Assembly (NCBI GenBank): GCA_963734185.1 | Contig: CAVTGA010000002.1 | Span: forward strand, 62,001 to 126,000 | Source: PALSA-894 sp963734185 | Lineage (GTDB): Bacteria > Pseudomonadota > Alphaproteobacteria > Rhizobiales > Xanthobacteraceae | Length of the DNA: 64,000 nucleotides | Direction of reading: 5' to 3' | Shown: in pieces, positions 44,594 to 56,085 of the stretch | Numbering within the stretch: the stretch's first letter is position 1 | How the letters are laid out: the number at the start of each line of letters is the position of its first letter | Program-made: the position numbers and the translations under genes | The notes under the pieces: generated by a model | The model's input: only the letters and a program-made list of their open reading frames with translations | Databases searched by the model: none | Told to the model about the DNA's origin: nothing

Positions 44594-45223
44594 TCACTTC
44601 GTGCCGTACATCCTGTCCCCGGCGTCGCCGAGGCCGGGAATGATGTAGCCGTGGTCATTGAGGTGGCTGTCGATCGCGGCGGTCCAGATGTGAACGTCCG
44701 GATGATGCGCCTGGAATTTCTCGATGCCCTCGGGGGCGGCGAGCAGACAGACGATGCGGATATTCTTCGCACCCGCCTCCTTGAGCCGCTCGACTGCCGC
44801 GACCGCCGAATTCGCGGTCGCCAGCATCGGGTCAAGCACGAGAACGAGGCGCTCGGCCACGTCCTCCGGCGCCTTGAAATAGTATTCGACGGCAACCAGC
44901 GTCTTGGGATCGCGGTAGAGCCCGACATGGGCGACGCGTGCCGACGGCACCAGGCTCAGCATGCCGTCGAGAAAGCCGACTCCGGCGCGCAGGATCGGCG
45001 CGAACACGAGCTTCTTGCCGGCAAGCATCCGCGCTTTCATCGGCGCCATCGGCGTCTCGATCTCGACCTCCTCCAGCGGCAGGTCGCGCGTCACCTCGTA
45101 GGCGAGCAGCATGCCGATCTCGTTCAGCAGCTGGCGGAAGCCCTTGGTCGAACGCCGCTTGTCGCGCATCAGGGACAGCTTGTGCTGCACCAGCGGATGG
45201 TCGACGACGGTGACGCCTTGCAT
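44594..45223 (-). CDS. upp: Uracil phosphoribosyltransferase
   Basis: 209 residues from ATG 45223 with GGAGAG upstream. PRPP-binding motif 'LVLDPMLATANSAVAAVERL', 'VFAPILRAGVGFLDGMLSLV' and C-terminal uracil-binding 'YIIPGLGDAGDRMYGTK'. It converts uracil and PRPP to UMP. Downstream of urc1 and urc4 homologues on the same strand, which makes it the likely URC6-equivalent of a uracil-catabolic cluster rather than only a salvage enzyme. Confidence 0.96.
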   Translation of the reverse strand: MQGVTVVDHPLVQHKLSLMRDKRRSTKGFRQLLNEIGMLLAYEVTRDLPLEEVEIETPMAPMKARMLAGKKLVFAPILRAGVGFLDGMLSLVPSARVAHVGLYRDPKTLVAVEYYFKAPEDVAERLVLVLDPMLATANSAVAAVERLKEAGAKNIRIVCLLAAPEGIEKFQAHHPDVHIWTAAIDSHLNDHGYIIPGLGDAGDRMYGTK

Positions 45224-45236
45224 GTGGATCTCTCCG

Positions 45237-45349
45237 TTATCCCTCCCCGCTTGCGGTGGCCGAGCGAAGCGAGGCCGGGTGGGGTTCCCCACCCGTCGTC
45301 GCGATGCTGCGCATCGCGCCGCCACCCTCCCCCTTCGGGGGAGGGATAA
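45237..45349. repeat. Inverted repeat with TTATCCCTCCCC ends between urc4 and upp
   Basis: TTATCCCTCCCC at the left and GGGGAGGGATAA at the right frame nested short palindromes (CCGGGTGGGGTTCCCCACCCG; GCGATGCTGCGCATCGC). It fills the intergenic gap within the cluster and can fold into a long hairpin; it may modulate upp expression. Confidence 0.65.
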
Positions 45350-45351
45350 GA

Positions 45352-46584
45352 TCAAAATACCGTCCCGTCGCTCGCAACCGCAATCGGCGGGCTGCCGTCC
45401 GGGCGCTTGGCATAGGCGAGCCGGCGGCCCATCGCCCAGGTGCCCCCTTCGAGCACGCGGGCAAGCGGGAATGCGTCGATGGTGAGCCCGCGTTTTTCAC
45501 GAATGCGGGCGGCGATGCGATCGAGCAGCGCCACGGTGAGCGCCCGCCATTCGACCACGAGGGTGGAATCGACCGCGTGCGGATGGATCGCGGCCGCCGG
45601 GTCGCGCAGACGGATCACGTCGGCGTCGACGAACAAGCCGCCGTTGCGGTATTCGGCGAGTCCGGTCAGGCCGTCGATGTCGGTCACCTCGATGCCAGCT
45701 TGCTGCAGCGGCTCGATCAGCGAATAGGCGAGCCACTGCGACAGCTTGTGGAACGGCACAAGCCCATTGGTGGCGTCACCGCGTTTGATCGCCGGGTGCC
45801 GCCAAGTGTCGCCGAGCGGCAAGCCGCCGAGCGCGAGGCGACCCGGCCAGATGGGTCCCAGGTGTTCGAGCAGGCTTTCCAGGATGCGCGGCGCGGCGAG
45901 CCGGCCGTCTGCCGCCTCGGCGGCAAGCTGATCATAGAGCCCGCCGGGCCGGGCGCCGTCTGCCCGCGCAAACACCCGCGGGTTGGCGGCCACCGTCGCG
46001 CCGAGACGCGCCAGTAGCGCCGCGCGACCATCAAGACCAATGAGGCGGTTGCCGACCATGACCTGGAAGCCCGCCGCGAGCTCGTCGGCCTTGAGCGCCA
46101 TGAGCCGGCTGGCGTCGGCGCGTAGCGGATCGGCCGGATCGCCGGAGAACGCGCCGGCCTCGAACATACGGAAACTCGCTAGCGCGAGGCCCTCGGAACG
46201 CGCGACCACCGCGCCGCTCGCCTGATCGAGGTAGCGCCAGGAGGCGCCGGCACCGGCATCGAGCAGTACCGACATGATCGCGAGATCGAAAGCCGCGCGC
46301 GCCTCGGCGGCACGGGACGGCCACTTGGTCCGCGCCGCAAGCTCGCCCCACAGATCGATCCCGCCATGCACGAAGTGCCGCCAGCGCGCGTGAAACGGCA
46401 CGTCGAGATCGGGATAGTTGACGCGGATCAATTCGGCCACCGCCTGCGCGGCTTCCGCAAGGCTCTCCAGATCGACCGTGAAATGCTCGAGTCGGCCTTC
46501 GAGACCTGCGACCAGCATCTCATGCGCGCGCGTGCGCACCGCGGCTGCGGTCAGAAGCGAACGGGCGGCAGCCTCGTCGCTCAT
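45352..46584 (-). CDS. URC4/Urg3 family protein (DUF1688), uracil catabolism
   Basis: 410 residues from ATG 46584. Recognised as DUF1688/URC4 from 'NYPDLDVPFHARWRHFVHGG', 'LLDAGAGASWRYLDQASGAV', 'GLPLGDTWRHPAIKRGDATN' and 'VEWRALTVALLDRIAARIRE'. URC4 is one of the genes genetically required for the URC pyrimidine-degradation route in the yeast Lachancea kluyveri; its exact reaction is not something I can state. The flanking urc1 and upp homologues support the assignment. Confidence 0.85.
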   Translation of the reverse strand: MSDEAAARSLLTAAAVRTRAHEMLVAGLEGRLEHFTVDLESLAEAAQAVAELIRVNYPDLDVPFHARWRHFVHGGIDLWGELAARTKWPSRAAEARAAFDLAIMSVLLDAGAGASWRYLDQASGAVVARSEGLALASFRMFEAGAFSGDPADPLRADASRLMALKADELAAGFQVMVGNRLIGLDGRAALLARLGATVAANPRVFARADGARPGGLYDQLAAEAADGRLAAPRILESLLEHLGPIWPGRLALGGLPLGDTWRHPAIKRGDATNGLVPFHKLSQWLAYSLIEPLQQAGIEVTDIDGLTGLAEYRNGGLFVDADVIRLRDPAAAIHPHAVDSTLVVEWRALTVALLDRIAARIREKRGLTIDAFPLARVLEGGTWAMGRRLAYAKRPDGSPPIAVASDGTVF

Positions 46585-46602
46585 GATTTTCTCTTTGCGT
46601 TT

Positions 46603-46651
46603 GCGCATGATCTTGGTCCGAAAAGTCTGTCAACTTTTCAGGATCACGCGC
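46603..46651. repeat. GCATGATC palindromic repeat, copy 4 (degenerate)
   Basis: GCGCATGATCTTGGTCCG-AAAAGTCTGTCAACTTTT-CAGGATCACGCGC. Its right edge overlaps the stop codon of the urc1 gene (46651-46653), and its left edge lies in the urc4 leader, so it fills the space between two co-oriented genes. Confidence 0.75.
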
Positions 46652-47907
46652 TAGAACTCCTCGATGCTCCGTCCGACCACCGCCTTGAGATCGTCGCCCG
46701 TCGGCACCTTGTCGGGTGCGTAGTAGCCGGCGGCCTTCTTGGCTTCCATCTCCACCTTGGCGTCGTCGGGGATCATGCCGTCGGGAATCGCCACGCGCTC
46801 GCCGACCGCAATTCCGGAGCCGGTGATGGCGTCGTACTTCATGTTCGACATCGAGACGAAGCGGTCGATGCGCGCGATGCCGAGCCAGTGCAGCACGTCG
46901 GGCATGAGCTGCTGGAAGCGCGCGTCCTGCACGCCGGCGACGCACTCGGTGCGCTCGAAATAGGTCGCCGCCTGGTCGCCGCCTTCCTGGCGCTTGCGTG
47001 CATTGTAGACCAGGAACTTGGTGACTTCGCCGAGCGCCCTGCCCTCTTTGCGATTGTAGACGATGAGGCCGGCGCCGCCGGCTTGCGCCTCCTTCACGCA
47101 CTCCTCGATGCCGTGGATCAGGTACGGCCGGCAGGTGCAGATGTCCGAGCCGAACACGTCGGAGCCGTTGCATTCGTCGTGCACGCGGCAGGCGAGCGTG
47201 CGGCGCGGATCGGCGACCGCCGCCGGATCGCCGACGATGTAGAGGGTGATCCCGCCGATCGGCGGCAGGAACAGCAACAGATCGGGCCGCGTGACGAGTT
47301 CCGGGTACATGCCGCCGGTCTGCTCGAACAGCGTGCGGCGGAGCACATCCTCCTTGACGCCGAAGCGCTCGGCGATGCCCGGCAGATACCAGACCGGGTC
47401 GATCGCGGCCTTGGTCACAGCCACCTCGCCCGTCGCCTTCATGATCTCGCCGTCGACCTTCAGCCGGCCTTCGACGACCGCCTCATCAAGCTCGGAGATT
47501 GTCAGCCGCGCCTTGGTGATGGCGATGGTCGGGCGGATATCGAGACCCTCGGCGATCTCGGGCCGGAAGTCTGCGGCCACGCGATGGCCCCATGGATCGA
47601 GCGACACGATGCGACCCGGCTCCGACCACGGCGGGAACGGCCCGACGTCGACGACCGGCGAGGTGTTGGTGAGGTCCGGCCGCGCGATCGGATTGAGCGC
47701 GCCCGAGGAGACGGCAAGCGCACGGTAAAGCGCATAAGAACCGCCATGGGCTCCGACCGCATTGCGGTCGGCGCCGGAATTGACGGTACCAACGACCGGT
47801 CCACGTTCGCGCGCCGAGGCCGCGCCCCACTGGACGGGAAAGCGGCTCGGCGTTCCCCTTCCCGGATGGGAGGTCAGCCGGATATGACCGCCGCGATTGC
47901 TGTTCAT
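46651..47907 (-). CDS. URC1/Urg1-type GTP cyclohydrolase II family protein
   Basis: 418 residues from ATG 47907 (AAGGA upstream). The C-terminal half is GTP-cyclohydrolase-II-like: zinc ligands in 'CRVHDECNGSDVFGSDICTC', then 'GAGLIVYNRKEGRALGEVTK' and 'RIDRFVSMSNMKYDAITGSG'. The long N-terminal extension ('LTNTSPVVDVGPFPPWSEPG') and the insertion 'QAATYFERTECVAGVQDARF' are not found in riboflavin RibA but fit URC1, the first gene of the URC uracil route, acting on a uridine derivative (established for the family, inferred here). Confidence 0.85.
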   Translation of the reverse strand: MNSNRGGHIRLTSHPGRGTPSRFPVQWGAASARERGPVVGTVNSGADRNAVGAHGGSYALYRALAVSSGALNPIARPDLTNTSPVVDVGPFPPWSEPGRIVSLDPWGHRVAADFRPEIAEGLDIRPTIAITKARLTISELDEAVVEGRLKVDGEIMKATGEVAVTKAAIDPVWYLPGIAERFGVKEDVLRRTLFEQTGGMYPELVTRPDLLLFLPPIGGITLYIVGDPAAVADPRRTLACRVHDECNGSDVFGSDICTCRPYLIHGIEECVKEAQAGGAGLIVYNRKEGRALGEVTKFLVYNARKRQEGGDQAATYFERTECVAGVQDARFQQLMPDVLHWLGIARIDRFVSMSNMKYDAITGSGIAVGERVAIPDGMIPDDAKVEMEAKKAAGYYAPDKVPTGDDLKAVVGRSIEEF

Positions 47908-48025
47908 CGTCCTTGCGCGAAGTCGCGCTTCCAAAAGCGAAAAACCCCCCGCCCGACAGGAGCCGAACGAGAGGCCTCAAACTCTGGCTTAATGTGGGAC
48001 GATCGCCCCCAATTGGCAAGGGGCG

Positions 48026-48937
48026 TTACGGTCGCACGAGTTCGACGCCGAGACGCCAATGGCCGGCCGCGACGCAATCGTCAGGCGCCGTGGCGCAGGC
48101 ATGACCGAGCTGGCGCAATGCGCCGGCATAGCGGGTGGCGAGTTCCGGCCGTGCGATGATGGTCACCGCGTCACGGCGGCCGGCCATCGCCGCGGCAATC
48201 TCGACGCCGATGAGGAGGCCGCTGAGATAGTCGGCGAGCGCGGTGTCGACCAATCGACCAGTGAGGCCATTGGTGCGCACGGCGAACAGCCGGTTGAGCA
48301 GTTCGCCCGCTCTGTCGAGCGCGGCGCCCTCGACGATGCCGCGCGTGAAGCCGCCGCCCCCATCCTCCCCCGCGCGCATCAGCCGGCCGAGGATGGTGTG
48401 ATCCTTCAGCGCCGCGAAGACCTCGCCGGTCATGAAGGTGCGGAACCCCACGATGCGTCCGCCAGCGACCTCGACCCACTTCGAATGCGTGCCGGGGAGC
48501 AGGAACAGGCCGTGCGCGTGGCCGGACAATGCAAGCGCGCCGAGTACCTGGGTTTCCTCGCCGCGCATCACGTCGGGCATGTCGGCGTTGGTGACCGTCA
48601 TGCCCGGCACCACGGCGATCGGGCCGAGGCCGGGCTCCACGATGCGGCCAAGGCCGGCCGCAAGCTCGTCGGCTGCCGCCGGGCACGCCACGTACGGCAC
48701 TTCGACCCAGCCTTGCCGGCTGCCGATCATGCCGGAGAGCAGGACCGGCAGCGGACCGTACGCCGCAACCCAAGGGTCGATCATGGCGCGCAGCGCCGGA
48801 CCGAATGCGCCGTTCTCGACCCGCAGGATGCCGGGCCCATCGGCAAAGCGCACCTGCACGGCGCCGTCCGCGCCGATCAGGTAGGCGCGGCACGCCGTGG
48901 TGCCCCAATCGAGGCCGATGAGTTTCGGATCGTCCAT
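48026..48937 (-). CDS. dgoK: 2-dehydro-3-deoxygalactonokinase
   Basis: 303 residues from ATG 48937 (a TTG two codons earlier overlaps the preceding stop). DgoK family: 'LIGLDWGTTACRAYLIGADG' is the ATP-binding N terminus, with 'VLLSGMIGSRQGWVEVPYVA', 'FLLPGTHSKWVEVAGGRIVG' and 'RTFMTGEVFAALKDHTILGR'. It phosphorylates 2-keto-3-deoxygalactonate in galactonate degradation. Other dgo genes are not adjacent here. It starts 2 bp after the end of the original hrpB reading frame. Confidence 0.93.
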   Translation of the reverse strand: MDDPKLIGLDWGTTACRAYLIGADGAVQVRFADGPGILRVENGAFGPALRAMIDPWVAAYGPLPVLLSGMIGSRQGWVEVPYVACPAAADELAAGLGRIVEPGLGPIAVVPGMTVTNADMPDVMRGEETQVLGALALSGHAHGLFLLPGTHSKWVEVAGGRIVGFRTFMTGEVFAALKDHTILGRLMRAGEDGGGGFTRGIVEGAALDRAGELLNRLFAVRTNGLTGRLVDTALADYLSGLLIGVEIAAAMAGRRDAVTIIARPELATRYAGALRQLGHACATAPDDCVAAGHWRLGVELVRP

Positions 48938-49207
48938 GCTCAAGCGCCTCGCGGCTTCACCCGCCGCGTCGCCGGTGCCGCGAGCGGATCGTCCGGCCAG
49001 GGATGGCGTGGATAGCGGCCCTTCATCTCGGCTTTCACCGCCGCATAGCTGCCGCGCCAGAAGCCCGGCAGGTCGCGCGTCACCTGCACCGGCCGCTGTG
49101 CGGGAGACAACAGCTCGACGACCAGCGGCACGCGGCCGCCGGCGATCGCCGGATGGCGGTCGAGGCCGAACAGCTCCTGCACACGGATGGCGATCGTGGG
49201 ACCGGCT

Positions 49208-51415
<2,208 letters not shown>

Positions 51416-51418
51416 TTC

Positions 51419-51486
51419 GTCATGGCCGGGCATAGCCCTTCCGAAGGACGGCGTCGCTTCGCTCACGGGACAAGCCCGGCATGACG
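51419..51486. repeat. CGTCATGxCCGGG inverted repeat in hrpB promoter region
   Basis: CGTCATGGCCGGGCATAGCCC at the left and GGGACAAGCCCGGCATGACG at the right; the interior has CCGAAGGACGG and GCGTCGCTTCGCTCACGG. A typical dispersed repeat of Rhizobiales located between the divergent hrpB and acyltransferase genes, only 4 bp from the hrpB start. Confidence 0.7.
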
Positions 51487-51619
51487 GATGTTCATACTCC
51501 ATTTACTCATTCGGTTCGAAATCGCCCTCGTCCGGCATGAAGCTTGCGACTACGACGGCAGGCACCAGGCGCCTGTGCCGAAACGGCACAGGCGCGCGTA
51601 CCGGACGAGGACAAGGCCG

Positions 51620-52648
51620 ATGAGCGCGGGCACGACCGACCGGATCGACTGGGTCGATTACGCCAAAGGCTTCTGCATCGTCATGGTGGTGATGATGCAT
51701 TCGACGCTCGGTGTCGAAGCCGCGCTTCAGCGCGAGGGCTTCATGCACGCGGTGGTCGACTTCGCCAAGCCGTTCCGCATGCCGGACTTCTTCCTCATCT
51801 CCGGCCTGTTCCTGGCGCGCGTCATCGACCGCGACTGGCGCACCTATCTCGACCGCAAGGTCGTGCACTTCATCTATTTCTACCTGCTCTGGGTCGCCAT
51901 CCAGTTCGCCTTCAAGGCGCCGGGTTTCGCCGCCGAATTCGGATGGATCGGAGTGGCCGCCCACTATGCCGAGGCGCTGGTGCAGCCGTTCGGCACGCTG
52001 TGGTTCATCTACCTGCTGCCGATCTTCTTCGTCGTCACCAAGGCGACCCTGCGCGTGTCCCCGGCGATCGTGTGGCTGATCGGCGCCACGCTGGAGATCG
52101 CCCACATCCACACCGGCGCAGTGATCATCGACGAGTTCGCCAGCCGCTTCGTCTATTTCTATACCGGCTACATCTTGGCGCCGCACATCTTCCGATTCGC
52201 CGGTCTCGTGCAGGCACGTGCAACGGTCGCGCTCGGCGGCCTCGCCGCATGGGGCTTGCTCAACGGCGTCCTGGTGTTCAAAGGCTACGGCGACCTCGCC
52301 TTCGTATCGCTCGCGCTCGGCCTCATCGGCGCCGCGGCGGTGGTGGCGGCGTCGGCGTTGATGGCGAAGAGCGACGTGTTCGCAGCCCTGCGCTATGCCG
52401 GCGCGCATTCGATCGTCATCTACCTGTCGTTCTTCCTCGGCATGGCGGCGGCGCGCACGGCGCTGATCAAGAGCGGACTGATCGCGGACGCCGGCACGAT
52501 CTCGCTCATCGTCACGGTGGCCGGCGTCGTCGGCGCGCTCGCGCTCTACTGGGCGGTGCGCAATAACGCGCTGCGCTTCCTGTTCGAGCGCCCGGCCTGG
52601 GCGCGGCTGGGGCGGGAACCGCGGGTGCGGCTGCAGCCGGCGGAGTGA
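51620..52648 (+). CDS. Acyltransferase family 3 membrane protein
   Basis: 342 residues from ATG 51620. The first helix carries the family signature ('WVDYAKGFCIVMVVMMHSTL', with the His after it and Arg in 'FAKPFRMPDFFLISGLFLAR'). About ten hydrophobic segments follow ('FVYFYTGYILAPHIFRFAGL' and others). Acyltransferase-3 proteins O-acylate sugars or other exported polymers at the inner membrane; the substrate is unknown here. It ends at the TGA that overlaps a GTG of the next frame. Confidence 0.9.
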   Translation: MSAGTTDRIDWVDYAKGFCIVMVVMMHSTLGVEAALQREGFMHAVVDFAKPFRMPDFFLISGLFLARVIDRDWRTYLDRKVVHFIYFYLLWVAIQFAFKAPGFAAEFGWIGVAAHYAEALVQPFGTLWFIYLLPIFFVVTKATLRVSPAIVWLIGATLEIAHIHTGAVIIDEFASRFVYFYTGYILAPHIFRFAGLVQARATVALGGLAAWGLLNGVLVFKGYGDLAFVSLALGLIGAAAVVAASALMAKSDVFAALRYAGAHSIVIYLSFFLGMAAARTALIKSGLIADAGTISLIVTVAGVVGALALYWAVRNNALRFLFERPAWARLGREPRVRLQPAE

Positions 52649-52686
52649 CGCCGGAACCGATCGGGGCGGCGCCGGATTATCGCGCC

Positions 52687-52956
52687 ATGAGCCTCGTCAC
52701 GCTAATCGGACTTGTCGCGGCATTCTGCACCACTGTCTCGTACATTCCGCAACTCAAGAAGATCTGGAGTACCGGCGAAACCGAAGACATCTCGCTCAAG
52801 ATGTTCCTCATTCTCGCCTGCGGAATCGCGCTATGGGTGGTCTACGGCGTGCTGAGGCAAGACTTGGTCATCATCCTCGCCAACAGCATCAGCCTCGCCT
52901 TCCTCTGCGCCATCCTGTTCTTCAAGCTACGCGGCGTACGCAGTAAATCCGCATAA
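52687..52956 (+). CDS. SemiSWEET sugar transporter
   Basis: 89 residues from ATG 52687, typical SemiSWEET size. It has three hydrophobic helices, with the PQ motif in 'TVSYIPQLKKIWSTGETEDI' and 'CGIALWVVYGVLRQDLVIIL'. SemiSWEETs dimerise to form a facilitative sugar channel in the inner membrane. In frame GTG 52645 would couple it to the acyltransferase gene but adds an untypical leader. Confidence 0.93.
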   Translation: MSLVTLIGLVAAFCTTVSYIPQLKKIWSTGETEDISLKMFLILACGIALWVVYGVLRQDLVIILANSISLAFLCAILFFKLRGVRSKSA

Positions 52957-53024
52957 CGTCTTGAGCGGTGGACAGCGCGCGGGGCGGTGTGAAATCGCCG
53001 AGCGGGCCTTATATATTGGCCGGT

Positions 53025-56000
53025 ATGGCCAAAGCTGTCGCAAAGCCCCCCGCATCCCCCGCATCGCGTCCCGTCGCAAGGGGCGACCACGTCTTCCTGG
53101 TGGACGGGTCGTCCTACATCTTCCGCGCCTACCACGCGCTGCCGCCGCTCAACCGCAAGTCCGACGGGCTGCAGGTCAATGCCGTGCTCGGTTTCTGCAA
53201 CATGCTGTGGAAGCTGTTGCGCGACATGAAGCCGGAGGAGCGGCCGACCCATCTCGCCGTGGTGTTCGACAAGTCGGAGAGAACGTTCCGCACCGAGCTC
53301 TACCCGGACTACAAGGCGCACCGGCCCGACCCGCCCGACGACCTGATCCCGCAATTCGGCTTCATCCGCGAGGCGGTGCGCGCTTTCGACATCCCGTGCA
53401 TCGAGCAGCAGCGCTACGAGGCCGACGACCTGATCGCCACCTATGCGCGGGAAGCCTGCGCGGTCGGCGCCAACGTCACCATCGTGGCTTCCGACAAGGA
53501 CCTGATGCAGTTGGTGAACGACTGCGTGGTGATGTACGACACCATGAAGGACCGGCGCATCGGCATCCCCGAGGTGATCGAGAAGTTCGGCGTTCCGCCC
53601 AATAAAGTGATCGAGGTGCAGGCGCTGATCGGCGACTCGACCGACAACGTGCCGGGCGTGCCCGGCATCGGCGTGAAGACCGCCGCGCAATTGATCACCG
53701 AGTACGGCGACCTTGAGACGTTGCTCAACCGCGCGAGCGAGATCAAGCAGGAGAAGCGCCGCCAGTCGCTGATCGAGCACGCCGACAGGGCGCGGCTGTC
53801 GAAGACGCTGGTCACGCTCGACGACAAGGTGAAGCTCGACGTGCCGCTCGCCGATCTCGCCGTGCACGAGCCCGACCACAAGCGGCTGATCGGCTTCCTC
53901 AAAGGGATGGAGTTCTCGACCTTGACGCGGCGCGTCGCGGAATTTTCCGGCGTCGAGGCCGGCGAGATCGAGGCCGCGTCCGTGAGCCCGGCGCGCGACC
54001 GACCGCGCAAGGAAGCCTCCGCCGAAGCCGCGCGACCGGCCGCGGCTCCCCAGCCGGCCGCGCCCGGTCTGCCGCTGACCGGCGGCGGAATGAGCCCGAA
54101 GCAGCCGCCGCCCGGCGCGCCGGTGCACGCCGGGATTGCCCCGCAAGCGCTCGTGGCCGAGCGTCTGGAAGCCGCGCGCAAGGCCAAGGTCGACCGCTCG
54201 CGCTACGAGATCGTGCAAGGCCTCGATCGCCTCGATGCCTGGATCGCGCGCGCCTGGGACGCCGGCGCGGTCGCCATCAATACCGAAACCCTCGGCGAAG
54301 ACCCGATGCAGGCGACGCTGTGCGGCTTTGCGCTCGCGGTCGCGCCGAACGAAGCCTGCTATGTGCCGCTGGCCCACCGCAAGGGCGGCAACGGCGACGG
54401 GTTGTTCGGCGGCGGGCTCGCACCCGACCAGATCGCCGAAGCGGACGCGCTGGCCGCGCTGAAACCGCTGCTCGAGGAGCCGGGCGTGCTCAAGATCGCC
54501 CAGAACCTGAAGTTCGAACTGCAGATCTTCGCGGTGCGCGGCATCGCGATGCGCGCGCACGAGGACACCATGCTGATGTCCTACGTGCTCGACGCCGGAC
54601 GCTTCGGCCACGGCCTCGATGCGCTGACGCCGCGCTACTTCAATCACACCGCCGTCGACCACAACGACGTCATCGGGACCGGAAAATCCAAAGTCACGTT
54701 CGACTGCGTGGCGTTCGAGCGGGCCGCTCCCTACGTCGCCGAGGATGCCGACCTGGCGCTGCGGCTGACGGGCGTGCTCAGGCCGCGCATGGTGGCGGAG
54801 CACATGACCGGCGTCTACGAAACGCTGGAGCGCCCGCTGTTGCCGGTGCTGGCGCGCATGGAGCGGCGCGGCATCTCGGTCGACCGGCAGGTACTGTCGC
54901 GGCTGTCGGGCGAGTTCGCGCAGCGCGCCGCCGGCCTCGAAGCCGAGGTGCGCGCGCTCGCCGGCGATCCCGCATTCAACCCCGGGAGCCCGAAGCAGCT
55001 CGGCGACATCCTGTTCGGCAAGATGGGGCTTCCCGGCGGCACCAGGACCAAGACCGGACAGTGGTCGACCGGCGCCCGCGTGCTCGATGAGCTGGCCGAG
55101 CAAGGCCACGCCCTGGCGCAGAAGATCCTGGAGTGGCGGCAGGTCACCAAGCTCAAGTCGACCTACACCGACGCGCTGCCCGGCTACATCAACCCGACCA
55201 CGAAGCGGGTGCACACCAATTATGCGCTGGCGGCGACGCCGACCGGCCGCCTCTCCTCCTCCGAGCCGAACCTGCAGAACATCCCGATCCGCACCGAGGA
55301 AGGCCGCAAGATCCGCCGCGCTTTCGTCGCGAGCGAAGGCAACAAGCTGGTCTCGGCCGACTATTCGCAGATCGAGCTGCGCCTGCTCGCCGAGATCGCC
55401 GACATCCCGCCGCTGCAGCAGGCGTTCCGCGAGGGGTTCGACATCCATGCCATGACGGCGTCGGAAATGTTCGGCGTGCCGGTCAAAGGCATGCCGGCCG
55501 AGGTGCGCCGGCGCGCCAAGGCGATCAATTTCGGCATCATCTACGGCATCTCGGCGTTCGGGCTGGCCAACCAGCTCGCCATCCCGCGCGAGGAGGCCGC
55601 CGCCTACATCAAGAAGTATTTCGAGCGCTTCCCCGGCATCCGCGCCTACATGGACGAGACGCGCGAGTCCTGCCGCAGGAACGGCTACGTAACCACGCTG
55701 TTCGGCCGCAAGTGCCACTACCCGGACATCGTCAACTCCAACCCCTCGATCCGCGCCTTCAACGAACGCGCCGCCATCAATGCGCGGCTGCAGGGCACGG
55801 CCGCCGACATCATCCGCCGCGCCATGATCCGCATGGAGGCGGCGCTCGCGAAGGCCAGGCTCTCGGCGCAGATGCTGCTGCAGGTGCACGACGAACTGGT
55901 GTTCGAGGTGCCGGAGGAAGAAGTGGCGAGGACGCTTCCGGTGATCAAGCGGGTCATGGAAGACGCGCCGCTGCCGGCGGTCGCGCTGTCGCTGCCGCTA

Positions 56001-56045
56001 TCGGTGGACGCGCGCGCGGCCGACAATTGGGACGAGGCGCATTAG
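53025..56045 (+). CDS. polA: DNA polymerase I
   Basis: 1006 residues from ATG 53025. Domains in order: 5'-nuclease (residues about 20-310; 'VFLVDGSSYIFRAYHALPPL', 'YEADDLIATYAREACAVGAN'), a low-complexity Pro/Ala linker (about 320-380), 3'-5' exonuclease fold (about 395-600), and family A polymerase ('LVSADYSQIELRLLAEIADI', 'RRRAKAINFGIIYGISAFGL', 'LLQVHDELVFEVPEEEVART'). In the exonuclease the usual DxE reads 'AINTETLGED' (Asn419), and motif II reads 'AQNLKFELQIF' (Glu498 where E. coli has Asp424); motif III Asp574 in 'YVAEDADLALRL' is kept. Polymerase and 5'-nuclease look intact; proofreading may be reduced or lost. Confidence 0.97.
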   Translation: MAKAVAKPPASPASRPVARGDHVFLVDGSSYIFRAYHALPPLNRKSDGLQVNAVLGFCNMLWKLLRDMKPEERPTHLAVVFDKSERTFRTELYPDYKAHRPDPPDDLIPQFGFIREAVRAFDIPCIEQQRYEADDLIATYAREACAVGANVTIVASDKDLMQLVNDCVVMYDTMKDRRIGIPEVIEKFGVPPNKVIEVQALIGDSTDNVPGVPGIGVKTAAQLITEYGDLETLLNRASEIKQEKRRQSLIEHADRARLSKTLVTLDDKVKLDVPLADLAVHEPDHKRLIGFLKGMEFSTLTRRVAEFSGVEAGEIEAASVSPARDRPRKEASAEAARPAAAPQPAAPGLPLTGGGMSPKQPPPGAPVHAGIAPQALVAERLEAARKAKVDRSRYEIVQGLDRLDAWIARAWDAGAVAINTETLGEDPMQATLCGFALAVAPNEACYVPLAHRKGGNGDGLFGGGLAPDQIAEADALAALKPLLEEPGVLKIAQNLKFELQIFAVRGIAMRAHEDTMLMSYVLDAGRFGHGLDALTPRYFNHTAVDHNDVIGTGKSKVTFDCVAFERAAPYVAEDADLALRLTGVLRPRMVAEHMTGVYETLERPLLPVLARMERRGISVDRQVLSRLSGEFAQRAAGLEAEVRALAGDPAFNPGSPKQLGDILFGKMGLPGGTRTKTGQWSTGARVLDELAEQGHALAQKILEWRQVTKLKSTYTDALPGYINPTTKRVHTNYALAATPTGRLSSSEPNLQNIPIRTEEGRKIRRAFVASEGNKLVSADYSQIELRLLAEIADIPPLQQAFREGFDIHAMTASEMFGVPVKGMPAEVRRRAKAINFGIIYGISAFGLANQLAIPREEAAAYIKKYFERFPGIRAYMDETRESCRRNGYVTTLFGRKCHYPDIVNSNPSIRAFNERAAINARLQGTAADIIRRAMIRMEAALAKARLSAQMLLQVHDELVFEVPEEEVARTLPVIKRVMEDAPLPAVALSLPLSVDARAADNWDEAH

Positions 56046-56085
56046 GGACGCGGGCCCGTCAAGCTCGAAGAGTGGTGGCCTATCT

